Shown here: piece after piece, positions 1 to 5,818 of the stretch
Layout of the letters: every line of letters starts with the position of its first letter
How positions within the stretch are numbered: the stretch's first letter is position 1
NCBI GenBank assembly: GCA_964356495.1
Contig: CAYHHR010000031.1
Location: 1-9,692 of the forward strand
DNA from: JAKANM01 sp964356495
GTDB lineage: Bacteria; Patescibacteriota; Patescibacteriia; Magasanikbacterales; GWA2-37-8
Length of the DNA: 9,692 nt
Direction of reading: 5' to 3'
Notes under the pieces: model-generated
Database searches by the model: none
The model's input: the letters and a program-made list of their open reading frames with translations, nothing else
What the model was told of the DNA's origin: nothing
Translations under genes and position numbers: made by a program

Positions 1-1
1 C

Positions 2-1885
2 GGTAAGGCGGTGGATATTGGAAAGAGGGTGACGATGGCGGTGAGTGGTATGAGTACGGTGAGGAAGACCGCGGCAAGGGGTTATGAACTTGCCGGTAAA
101 GGTGTGGAGCTGGCGAAGGCGAAGATGCCGATTGTAGGTGGCGAGGCGTGGCAGAGGAGAGGAATGGCAATAAAGAAAGCGGCGTTAGGGGTTGGCGAGA
201 AGTGGAATCAAGCTGTCGGAGGCAAAGATGCCGGATTCATCGCTAAGCAGTTTCAGGTGGGACGTGGTGCTAAAGTTACGAAAGAACTTGAAAGACAAAT
301 TACTGCAAAAGAAGAACGTATGGGTGGCGCCACGAATGTCGAAATTCTTAAAAAGGAGACAGATCGGCTAGAAGGTGAGGCAGAAATTCGAAAGGCAGGT
401 TCCGAGGCGAAACGAAAAGGCCGTAGAGCTGAAGCTGCGGGAGCGGTATTACAAACTCCTGCAGGGGCAGAATATACGGAAAAACTAAAAGAAGCAGAAC
501 GGAAGGAAGCAGAACTTACGAGAGTCAAAGGTGAATTAGAAAAAGCCTACACGCAAGGCGCGGGTGGTACGGCGTTGGCTGAGGCTCAGGCTAAGGTTGC
601 AAAAACTCAGTTAGAATTAGGGACTGCGAAAAAGGAAGTGGAACGCGCGGCAGAGAAAACAGTGGGTGTGTCGGCAGTGAAGGCGGAGGTCAAACAGAAA
701 GAAGAAAGTCTCAACGCTGAGAGAAACTTGGAAGAACTTGAGGAGATTAGAAAATTATTGGAAGGTAAAGGGGCGACAACTGAGCAGGCGATTAATGACA
801 AAAAAGCGGCGATTGAACAGGTTAATTTTGATATGACTGAGTTAAGGGACCGTAGTGTGGCGACATCGCGTGATGAGATAATGCGAAAGGTAGGAAGAGA
901 TAGTGAAGCGGTTAATCTGGATAATGTCAAATCGAAACAAGCTAAGGCTAGAACTGAGCGACAAGGGGTCGGTGATTATTCTTTAATGATGGACCGCATC
1001 GGGGCGCAGCAGAAGCGGGTTGCGGAATACGAAAAAGCTGGTAATCCACTAGCTACTCAGGCCAGGCGAAGTTTATCGGAAATGCAGATGGCGGCGGATG
1101 GTAAGCATGCTATCTTTGCGGAAGGTAGTATAGAAAAGGTTTTAAGCGGAATTGGCATGTCGAAGGAGCATAACATGCAATTGGATGAAGGTTCTGTGCG
1201 TCAGTTGCAAGCGCAATGGTTGGCACGCCTGATTAACAAAACTGTTACTGCTGATAGTAACGGATTAAAGGATGGAATGAAGGCGTTTCGTGATCTTCAC
1301 GGAGTCAACGCGGATGCAATGTTGGAGCAGTCGCGTTTGGCTTCAGAAACTTGCGCCGGACAGGGTTCTGCGTGGATGGGTGGTCTTTTGCGCACAAAAG
1401 TAGGGTCGGACGGAAGAAAAACAACCGATTTGACCGATGTGGATGACAAGGCGGACGGTGAAGGTTTGAAGTACATTGCCAGCAAACGAACTAATGCAGT
1501 TTCCGGATCCAAACTTACGTCTTTGGCTGGCGGCGTTTCTGGATTAGTAGATCGAAGTGCAGACGGTAAGGCGGTTGTAAAATCGTCTGCCTCTGTCGAG
1601 ATGTTATCTAAGGTTTTGTCGCCATTGACTGGCAATATGCTTTCAAACGTTGACGAGTTTGTTAAGCAGGATTTAGCAACTATTTTCACCAATTCAGGAG
1701 ATCAAGCGCTTAGCAGTCTTAAGTCTAGTTTGGCGAATAAGGATACTGGGGCAAGTGATAAAAAAGCGATCACTAAACTATTTGGCGATGTACTGAAGAG
1801 AATGAAGGATGCGACAACTGAAGAGCAGGGCGCTAAGGCCAGGTTGGAGGGAATTATTAAAGAGCTAAATAAAGCGGCAAAATAA
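2..1885 (+). CDS. 3' part of a long coiled-coil protein, probable tail of a VirB6/TrbL-like T4SS membrane protein (partial)
   Basis: The frame is open to the window edge. A GTG at 11 could serve as a start, but the codons before it (Gly-Lys-Ala) have no stop, so the gene probably begins upstream. The visible ~627 residues have no membrane helix. Roughly residues 90-280 (counted from the GTG) are very rich in Ala, Glu, Lys and Arg with heptad-like spacing, for example ERKEAELTRVKGELEKAY, which predicts a long coiled coil. The last ~300 residues are a mixed, Ser/Gly-containing helical region with no motif I recognise. In CPR genomes the gene upstream of this kind of PrgI/VirB4 cluster is often a polytopic VirB6/TrbL-like protein with a long soluble tail, so I infer that role from position only. 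It could equally be an unrelated coiled-coil protein. The next gene starts 34 nt downstream. Confidence 0.6.
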   Translation, partial: GKAVDIGKRVTMAVSGMSTVRKTAARGYELAGKGVELAKAKMPIVGGEAWQRRGMAIKKAALGVGEKWNQAVGGKDAGFIAKQFQVGRGAKVTKELERQITAKEERMGGATNVEILKKETDRLEGEAEIRKAGSEAKRKGRRAEAAGAVLQTPAGAEYTEKLKEAERKEAELTRVKGELEKAYTQGAGGTALAEAQAKVAKTQLELGTAKKEVERAAEKTVGVSAVKAEVKQKEESLNAERNLEELEEIRKLLEGKGATTEQAINDKKAAIEQVNFDMTELRDRSVATSRDEIMRKVGRDSEAVNLDNVKSKQAKARTERQGVGDYSLMMDRIGAQQKRVAEYEKAGNPLATQARRSLSEMQMAADGKHAIFAEGSIEKVLSGIGMSKEHNMQLDEGSVRQLQAQWLARLINKTVTADSNGLKDGMKAFRDLHGVNADAMLEQSRLASETCAGQGSAWMGGLLRTKVGSDGRKTTDLTDVDDKADGEGLKYIASKRTNAVSGSKLTSLAGGVSGLVDRSADGKAVVKSSASVEMLSKVLSPLTGNMLSNVDEFVKQDLATIFTNSGDQALSSLKSSLANKDTGASDKKAITKLFGDVLKRMKDATTEEQGAKARLEGIIKELNKAAK

Positions 1886-1919
1886 AAAATATCACCAAAG
1901 AAAAAAAATATAGCTAAAT

Positions 1920-2987
1920 ATGAAATTTACGGTTCAAAAAATTGCGATTAATCAATTTGATGTTGTGGAGCAAAAAATTCGCGATTCCCACAAAAGTTTT
2001 TCTGATATCCAGGAAAGTTGGGCTTCATTAGATAAATTTTTTCATGACGCGCCACCATCCCAGGATTGGGAATTTCGATGGACATATTTTCGTGTTTATG
2101 TGGATCTGACTCGAAAGTTGTTCAGTAGTTTGGATATTGAGACGATAGTAAATACAATTTTTGGTCGACAGGTTCCGATGGCGATTTTGTTGGATGTTGA
2201 TTTCGTAAGGGAACTTTTATCGTATTTGAGTGTGCATGCTGTGTTAGAACAGGATATGCAAAATTTGTATATACGAATAAAGAAAGCGTTCGCAGGGTCC
2301 AGCTCAATTTTAGGTATATGGAAAAACAAAGAAGTAACCGTCGCGGAAATTGTTAAAGAGTTTTTTTCAGTCAAACAACGAGGGGATACGATGACCTTCG
2401 CGGAATTTAGCGGTAAATTGAAAGAAATTTTTTCTCCAAAAAATGATCCGATTTTTCAGAAATACGTTTTGGTTAATCCCGATGAGGCAGTCCGGCGTTT
2501 TACAGAATTAGCCACATTTTTTTTCTTGATGGAGCCGAAAGATATTTGGTACGCGGTTGATGTTTTTGTTAATCCTAAAAGGGGTGTAACTGGAAATTCG
2601 GTAGTAGCTAATCGTCCTCAGCCATCTGTCATATCTGTTCTTAAACAGGAATCCCCAAAACTAACACCCCCTGTGCCCAAAATCGAACCCAAGCCGGCCG
2701 CAACCATGATCGCCCCGCCACAAGCCCTCGTAAAACCGCCTCTTCCGAAGAAAGAGCTGGAAGTCAGAGTCGAGAAAATCAGGAAAATGTCGTTTGCTGA
2801 AATGAAAGCTCAGATTGATAATCAATTTAAAAAAGATCCAAACGGGCAATTTATTAATATTTCTGAAGTGCTCAGGGAACTAGAGCGTCTCGCGGCGAAA
2901 TTTGGCGATGACCGGATCCGCGATCTTTATATTTTCAGTGAAAATGATAGTAAGTTTGAGTGGAATGAGAAGCTGATGAGTGAGTGA
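1920..2987 (+). CDS. Unrecognised T4SS-operon protein with proline-rich linker
   Basis: A 355-residue protein that I do not recognise. No signal peptide or membrane helix is apparent. Residues ~1-220 look mainly helical and aromatic-rich (SQDWEFRWTYFRVYVDLTRK). Residues ~230-280 form a Pro/Lys-rich linker (PPVPKIEPKPAATMIAPPQA), and the last ~75 residues form a small charged helical domain. The next T4SS-region gene (3469-4539) has the same general plan, a Pro-rich linker followed by a small C-terminal domain, so the two may be related or work together; this is inference. The ATG follows an A-rich stretch with no clear Shine-Dalgarno. It ends in TGA followed directly by an in-frame TAA, and that TAA is also the first three bases of the inverted repeat around the next gene. 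Probably cytoplasmic and cotranscribed with its neighbours. Confidence 0.75.
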   Translation: MKFTVQKIAINQFDVVEQKIRDSHKSFSDIQESWASLDKFFHDAPPSQDWEFRWTYFRVYVDLTRKLFSSLDIETIVNTIFGRQVPMAILLDVDFVRELLSYLSVHAVLEQDMQNLYIRIKKAFAGSSSILGIWKNKEVTVAEIVKEFFSVKQRGDTMTFAEFSGKLKEIFSPKNDPIFQKYVLVNPDEAVRRFTELATFFFLMEPKDIWYAVDVFVNPKRGVTGNSVVANRPQPSVISVLKQESPKLTPPVPKIEPKPAATMIAPPQALVKPPLPKKELEVRVEKIRKMSFAEMKAQIDNQFKKDPNGQFINISEVLRELERLAAKFGDDRIRDLYIFSENDSKFEWNEKLMSE

Positions 2988-3019
2988 TAATTTTCAATTT
3001 TTAATTTTGCAATTTTCAA
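2988..3019 (+). repeat. Left arm of inverted repeat
   Basis: Reads TAATTTTCAATTTTTAATTT and continues with TTGCAATTTTCAA. It matches the reverse complement of 3429-3460 with one extra G here (3009) and one missing A after base 2994. The arm is almost purely A/T and contains the repeated word AATTTTCAA. Confidence 0.85.
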
Positions 3020-3029
3020 TCAAAATTCA

Positions 3030-3407
3030 ATGAATCAATTATCAAAAAACAAATACGATTTGGAAGAAAGGACGGCTAAATTTGGAGAGAGTATAATTAG
3101 GTTCTGCAAAAGCGTGAAACTTGATACAATATCTCAGCCAATGGTAAGTCAAATCGTTCGATCGGCTACCAGTATAGGTGCTAATTATATGGAAGCAAAT
3201 GGCGCGAGCTCCAGGAAAGATTTTAAGAATAAAATTTTTATATGCAAAAAAGAAGCGCAGGAAACTAAACATTGGTTAAGAATGCTTTCGGTTTGTACTG
3301 ATAAGGCGGAGGATTTAAGAATATTTTGGAAAGAAGCTCAGGAATTAACTTTAATCTTCCAAACAATAGCTGCATCGATAAAGCGTTCGGAAGAAAATGA
3401 AAATTAA
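3030..3407 (+). CDS. Four-helix-bundle protein (S23 / 23S rRNA intervening-sequence protein family)
   Basis: A 125-residue, all-helical protein of the typical family length (about 115-130). Family hallmarks are visible in order: YDLEERTAKFGESIIRF near residues 9-25, QIVRSATSIGANYMEA near 41-56, SRKDFKNKIFICKKEAQET near 61-79, HWLRML directly after, and EAQELTLIFQTI near the C-terminus. In the family these form an antiparallel four-helix bundle that assembles into rings. Members occur in rRNA intervening sequences and as the Avd accessory protein of diversity-generating retroelements, but the free-standing forms have no settled function. The gene is AT-rich compared with the T4SS core and lies inside an inverted-repeat pair, unlike every other gene here, which suggests separate acquisition. 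No reverse transcriptase or variable repeat is seen nearby, so a DGR role is not supported. ATG at 3030 has no clear Shine-Dalgarno. Confidence 0.9.
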   Translation: MNQLSKNKYDLEERTAKFGESIIRFCKSVKLDTISQPMVSQIVRSATSIGANYMEANGASSRKDFKNKIFICKKEAQETKHWLRMLSVCTDKAEDLRIFWKEAQELTLIFQTIAASIKRSEENEN

Positions 3408-3428
3408 TCATTGTAAATTGATCCTTGG

Positions 3429-3460
3429 TTGAAAATTGAAAATTAAAAATTGTAAAATTA
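3429..3460 (+). repeat. Right arm of inverted repeat
   Basis: Reads TTGAAAATTGAAAATTAAAA and continues with ATTGTAAAATTA. It is the reverse complement of 2988-3019 apart from two single-base indels. A TTG within it (3436) is in frame with the next gene and could extend that ORF by 11 residues, but the extension is just translated repeat and is not used here. Confidence 0.85.
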
Positions 3461-3468
3461 GGTCTAAT

Positions 3469-4539
3469 ATGTCTGACAATCTCACAATTTTAGTCAAAAA
3501 AGCCGACGGCAGTTTCATACACGTGCCGCTTTCGGAATTGGGTAAAAAGAAGGAACCGGCGGCGACTCCGCCAGCGAGACCTCTCCCTGCCCTCTCCTCT
3601 GCGGAGGCGAGGGTTCAACGCCCCTCTCTGCCTCCGCAGAGGAGAGAGTCGGAGAGAGGTAGTTCACTCGTTGAGCCGGAGAGAGGTCTGATCAAACACG
3701 ATTTGTCCTCGCCGCTCGAAGAACCGGCGCCGGCGATCCATCCGGCTATGCCGCTTCGGAGTTCGGGCAGGGAAGATCAGGTTGAGAGCATTATAAAATC
3801 CCTTAGCTTTAAAGTTCTGGCTGGAAATGTCAGCCGTTTTCGTACTGTCATTCAGTTATTTTTGAAAGACATCCGAGGCGAAAGGGAAACAATCGAAATT
3901 TTGACGCGGAGGGAAATCGAAGGGGGAGTGGGACTTTCCGAGGGACAGGCCGAAGAGGCAGTACAGAAATCTAAGCAAACCAATGTGTCTAAATTTGATC
4001 CGAAGGAAAGCGCGCGCCTTGAAAAAGAAGTTCCAGCAGTGCGAACAGTAACGAAACCTCTCCCTGCCCTCTCCTCTGCGGAGGCGAGGGTTCAACGCCC
4101 CTCTCTGCCTCCGCAGAGGAGAGAGTCGGAGAGAGGTAGTTTACTCGTTGAGCCGGAGAGAGGTCCAGCAGTCGAACCGGTGTTCAAAATCAGCGCCGAT
4201 CGCGTGAAAACAACGATGAGCGATGTGAAGGCGCCGGTCGAATACGCGCCAGTCGACGAAATCCGCTATTTTTCCCTCACCGATTTTCGTCGGATCGCGG
4301 GAAATCCCACTGACGCGGCCGCGCGCCTCAAACAGAAGTTTCTAAATTTGAATGATGAATCAATAGTTTTATTTTTTGAGGCGCTTGAGGCCTGGCGCGG
4401 TTCGCCGCTTTATCTGGATTATCTGGCGTTTGTAGGCGAGTCGTTGTCCAAGCGGACCCCCCTCGCGCGTTCAGGGGATAAACTTAAGATTCAATTGCCG
4501 GAGATAATCGCGTTAGTGGAAATGGAAAAAGATTTTTAA
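3469..4539 (+). CDS. Unrecognised T4SS-region protein with two in-frame repeat-derived segments
   Basis: A 356-residue protein. I chose ATG 3469 because the longer TTG start at 3436 only adds translated inverted repeat, while the protein looks natural from MSDNLTILVKKADGSFIHVP onward; a weak AGG (3460-3462) precedes the ATG. Residues 38-73 and 197-232 are almost identical (LPALSSAEARVQRPSLPPQR and onward) and are encoded by a duplicated palindromic DNA element. Between them, residues ~105-165 form a helical domain (FRTVIQLFLKDIRGERETIE then GGVGLSEGQAEEAV) of a type I have seen in other CPR proteins but cannot name. The C-terminal ~90 residues (from IRYFSLTDFRRIAG) form a second helical domain. 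The repeat-derived parts are Pro/Ser/Arg-rich and are likely disordered linkers. No membrane segment is seen. Role unknown; the position suggests a soluble partner of the T4SS-like machine. Confidence 0.75.
   Translation: MSDNLTILVKKADGSFIHVPLSELGKKKEPAATPPARPLPALSSAEARVQRPSLPPQRRESERGSSLVEPERGLIKHDLSSPLEEPAPAIHPAMPLRSSGREDQVESIIKSLSFKVLAGNVSRFRTVIQLFLKDIRGERETIEILTRREIEGGVGLSEGQAEEAVQKSKQTNVSKFDPKESARLEKEVPAVRTVTKPLPALSSAEARVQRPSLPPQRRESERGSLLVEPERGPAVEPVFKISADRVKTTMSDVKAPVEYAPVDEIRYFSLTDFRRIAGNPTDAAARLKQKFLNLNDESIVLFFEALEAWRGSPLYLDYLAFVGESLSKRTPLARSGDKLKIQLPEIIALVEMEKDF
3579..3688 (+). repeat. 110-bp palindromic element, copy 1 (in frame inside a CDS)
   Basis: Identical to 4056-4165 except at one base (C at 3665, T at 4142; Ser to Leu). 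Internal perfect 17-bp stem: CTCTCCTCTGCGGAGGC at 3592-3608 pairs with 3630-3646 across a 21-nt loop. The element begins ACCTCTCC and ends with GAGAGAGGTC, giving short inverted termini. Confidence 0.92.
4056..4165 (+). repeat. 110-bp palindromic element, copy 2 (in frame inside the same CDS)
   Basis: 109 of 110 bases match copy 1, at an offset of 477 bp, a multiple of three, so both copies are read in the same frame. The 17-bp stem lies at 4069-4085 and 4107-4123. The near identity points to recent duplication or recent independent insertion. Confidence 0.92.
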
Positions 4540-4626
4540 CTGTCATTCTGAGTGAAACGAAGAATCTCTGGCACATTGGCGAACTGTTGGTGAGCCAGAG
4601 ATCCTTCACTTCGTTCAGGATGACAG
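4540..4626. repeat. Intergenic MITE-like palindrome of the 'GTCATTCTGAG' type
   Basis: Arms 4540-4572 and 4594-4626 pair at 27 of 33 positions across a 21-nt spacer, and all six mismatches are transitions. The arms begin CTGTCATTCTGAG and end CAGGATGACAG. This repeat type is widespread in bacterial genomes and is known for producing false proteins with HPERSEGS and LRFTQND motifs when read on the opposite strand, which happens here. It starts directly after a stop codon and fills most of the gap before the PrgI gene. It may act as a hairpin that processes or attenuates the operon transcript, but no T-tract follows, so it is not a typical intrinsic terminator. Confidence 0.9.
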
Positions 4627-4650
4627 ATCGATTGTAATGTATTAATTCGT

Positions 4651-5085
4651 ATGGAACAATTTACCGTGCCGCAATTCATTGATGTTGAAGATAAAATTTT
4701 CGGCCCGATCACATCGCGCCAGTTTATCATTTTGATCTCAGCCGTTGGTCCGATTTTGGTAGCATTCAAATTGGCAGATACGGCGCTGTTTGCTTTTATA
4801 ACATTTCTGATCGGAGGATCCGCGATAATGCTGGCCTTTGTCAAAATTAACGGTCAGTCATTTCATTATTTTCTTCTGAACATCATTCAGACGCTGCGCC
4901 GGCCAAGTCGGAGATTATGGCATAAATCTTATTCAGACGGTGAATTACGAGATTTTATCAAGGCCGCCGAGGAGGCCAAACGGCCGTCCGGAGAGGTTAA
5001 ACAAGAACGCAAGAATATTTCCGGCACTCGTATTCGCGATTTATCATTGATGGTAAACACGGGCGGTTATTATAAACCGGAATAA
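4651..5085 (+). CDS. PrgI-family T4SS membrane protein
   Basis: A 144-residue protein with the family's N-terminal signature FTVPQFIDVEDKIFGPIT (residues 4-21) followed by RQF. Two hydrophobic helices follow at about residues 24-42 and 45-65, then a basic cytoplasmic-like segment (RRPSRRLWHK) and a charged tail. PrgI proteins are small inner-membrane parts of conjugation-type secretion systems in Gram-positive and CPR bacteria. They are usually encoded just before the VirB4 ATPase, as here, and may form part of the membrane channel with VirB6-like proteins. ATG 4651 lacks an obvious Shine-Dalgarno; it lies 24 nt after the palindrome and 27 nt before the next gene. Confidence 0.9.
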   Translation: MEQFTVPQFIDVEDKIFGPITSRQFIILISAVGPILVAFKLADTALFAFITFLIGGSAIMLAFVKINGQSFHYFLLNIIQTLRRPSRRLWHKSYSDGELRDFIKAAEEAKRPSGEVKQERKNISGTRIRDLSLMVNTGGYYKPE

Positions 5086-5112
5086 CATTCAAGCGGGGAA
5101 TCCAACAAACCT

Positions 5113-5799
5113 ATGAAAAGCAAAAAACAAGCGGGCAAGAAAAAGGGCATGGTGACTACGCAGAACCATCTGATGATTTCCGAAATCAAGCAGGATACGG
5201 TTGTCCTGAAGGACGGGACTCTTCGGGCAACGTTGATGGTTTCCAGTATAAATTTTGCCCTCAAAAATGAAGATGAACAGACTGCGATTATTTCATCTTA
5301 CGTTTCTTTTTTGAATTCGCTCAGTCATCCTTTGCAGGTGGTAGTTCAATCGCGCAAGCTGCAGATCAAGCCGTACATCGATCGGCTGATTGAGCAGGAG
5401 AAAAATCAGACCAATGAACTGCTCAAAATTCAGACTGCCGATTATCGGGCATTCGTGTCCGAACTTGTCAAACTCGGTGAGATTATGAATAAGCAATTCT
5501 ATGTGGTTGTTCCTTATGATCCGCTGTCAAACAAGAGCAAGAGTTTTTGGAGCCGGGTCAAGGAAGTATTAAATCCCGCGCGGGCAATTAATTTGAAAGG
5601 TGAAAGATTTACCAGCCGGAAAGAGGAGCTGGATAGTCGGGTACGTCAGGTCGAGTCCGGTCTTTCCAGCATCGGCCTCACCGTGGTCCGGTTAAATACC
5701 CAATCGCTCATTGAGCTTTATTATTCAACGTACAACACCGACATCGCTCTAACCGAAGAGCTGGCGCCAATTGACGAATTACGAGTAGAAAACGAATAA
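5113..5799 (+). CDS. VirB4/TraC-type N-terminal domain protein (split VirB4)
   Basis: A 228-residue soluble protein resembling the N-terminal domain of TraC/VirB4 ATPases: an LKDGTLRATLMVSSINFAL strand region near residues 36-54, then EDEQTAIISSYVSFLNSL and the HPLQVVVQSRKL strand, a long helical stretch, and a final region ending near LIELYYSTYN. It contains no Walker A motif. The ATPase part is the next gene, 19 nt downstream, and the combined length (228 + 625) approximates a single full-length VirB4, so I infer that the two form one functional ATPase. In VirB4 this domain contacts the inner-membrane complex. The very basic start (KSKKQAGKKKG) is likely flexible; ATG 5149 (MVTTQNHL) is an alternative start. 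Confidence 0.8.
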   Translation: MKSKKQAGKKKGMVTTQNHLMISEIKQDTVVLKDGTLRATLMVSSINFALKNEDEQTAIISSYVSFLNSLSHPLQVVVQSRKLQIKPYIDRLIEQEKNQTNELLKIQTADYRAFVSELVKLGEIMNKQFYVVVPYDPLSNKSKSFWSRVKEVLNPARAINLKGERFTSRKEELDSRVRQVESGLSSIGLTVVRLNTQSLIELYYSTYNTDIALTEELAPIDELRVENE

Positions 5800-5802
5800 G
5801 CG

Positions 5803-5811
5803 TGGTATAAT
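5803..5811 (+). promoter_or_regulatory. Possible extended -10 promoter in front of virB4
   Basis: TGGTATAAT lies in the 19-nt gap before the virB4 ATG at 5819. It is a perfect TATAAT with an extended-10 TG. No -35 box sits at normal spacing. A transcript start about 7-8 bases downstream would fall at the ATG itself, giving a leaderless mRNA. This could be chance in an AT-rich spacer. Confidence 0.4.
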
Positions 5812-5818
5812 TAAATCT

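Larger units (their letters stand above)
2988..3460 (+). mobile_element. Inverted-repeat-bounded cassette carrying a four-helix-bundle gene
   Basis: The AT-rich arms at 2988-3019 and 3429-3460 are reverse complements over about 31 positions, differing only by two single-base indels, and enclose one ORF. The left arm starts at the base after the stop of the upstream gene. The right arm ends 8 bp before the likely ATG of the downstream gene. This is what a small insertion between two operon genes would look like. No transposase and no convincing target-site duplication are visible. S23/IVS-type proteins are classically encoded in 23S rRNA intervening sequences whose ends pair into a stem, so the layout resembles an IVS placed between protein genes. 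Mobility is an inference. Confidence 0.5.

Noticed and set aside
2985..2990. Tandem TGA TAA as a hint of genetic code 25 (UGA = Gly, Gracilibacteria/Absconditabacteria)
   Set aside because: Only one gene would be affected, by a single residue. No long gene here has an internal in-frame TGA, whereas code-25 genomes use TGA for many glycines. The standard bacterial code fits.
3030..3407. Four-helix-bundle protein as the Avd partner of a diversity-generating retroelement
   Set aside because: No reverse transcriptase and no template/variable repeat pair are visible in the window; the sequence fits the wider S23 family.
3579..4165. Repeated segments as a CRISPR array or VNTR
   Set aside because: There are only two units, 477 bp apart, each with a long hairpin, and the intervening DNA is normal coding sequence.
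4540..4626. Palindrome as a classical intrinsic terminator
   Set aside because: No T-tract follows the right arm, and the downstream genes appear to belong to the same functional cluster.
4536..4844. Minus-strand ORF of 102 codons with HPERSEGS and LRFTQND motifs
   Set aside because: These motifs are the well-known translation artefact of the GTCATTCTGAG palindrome; the rest overlaps the PrgI gene antisense.
5771..5811. TTGACG (5771-5776) as -35 for the TATAAT before virB4
   Set aside because: The spacer would be 29 bp, too long for a sigma70 promoter; only an extended -10 reading is possible.
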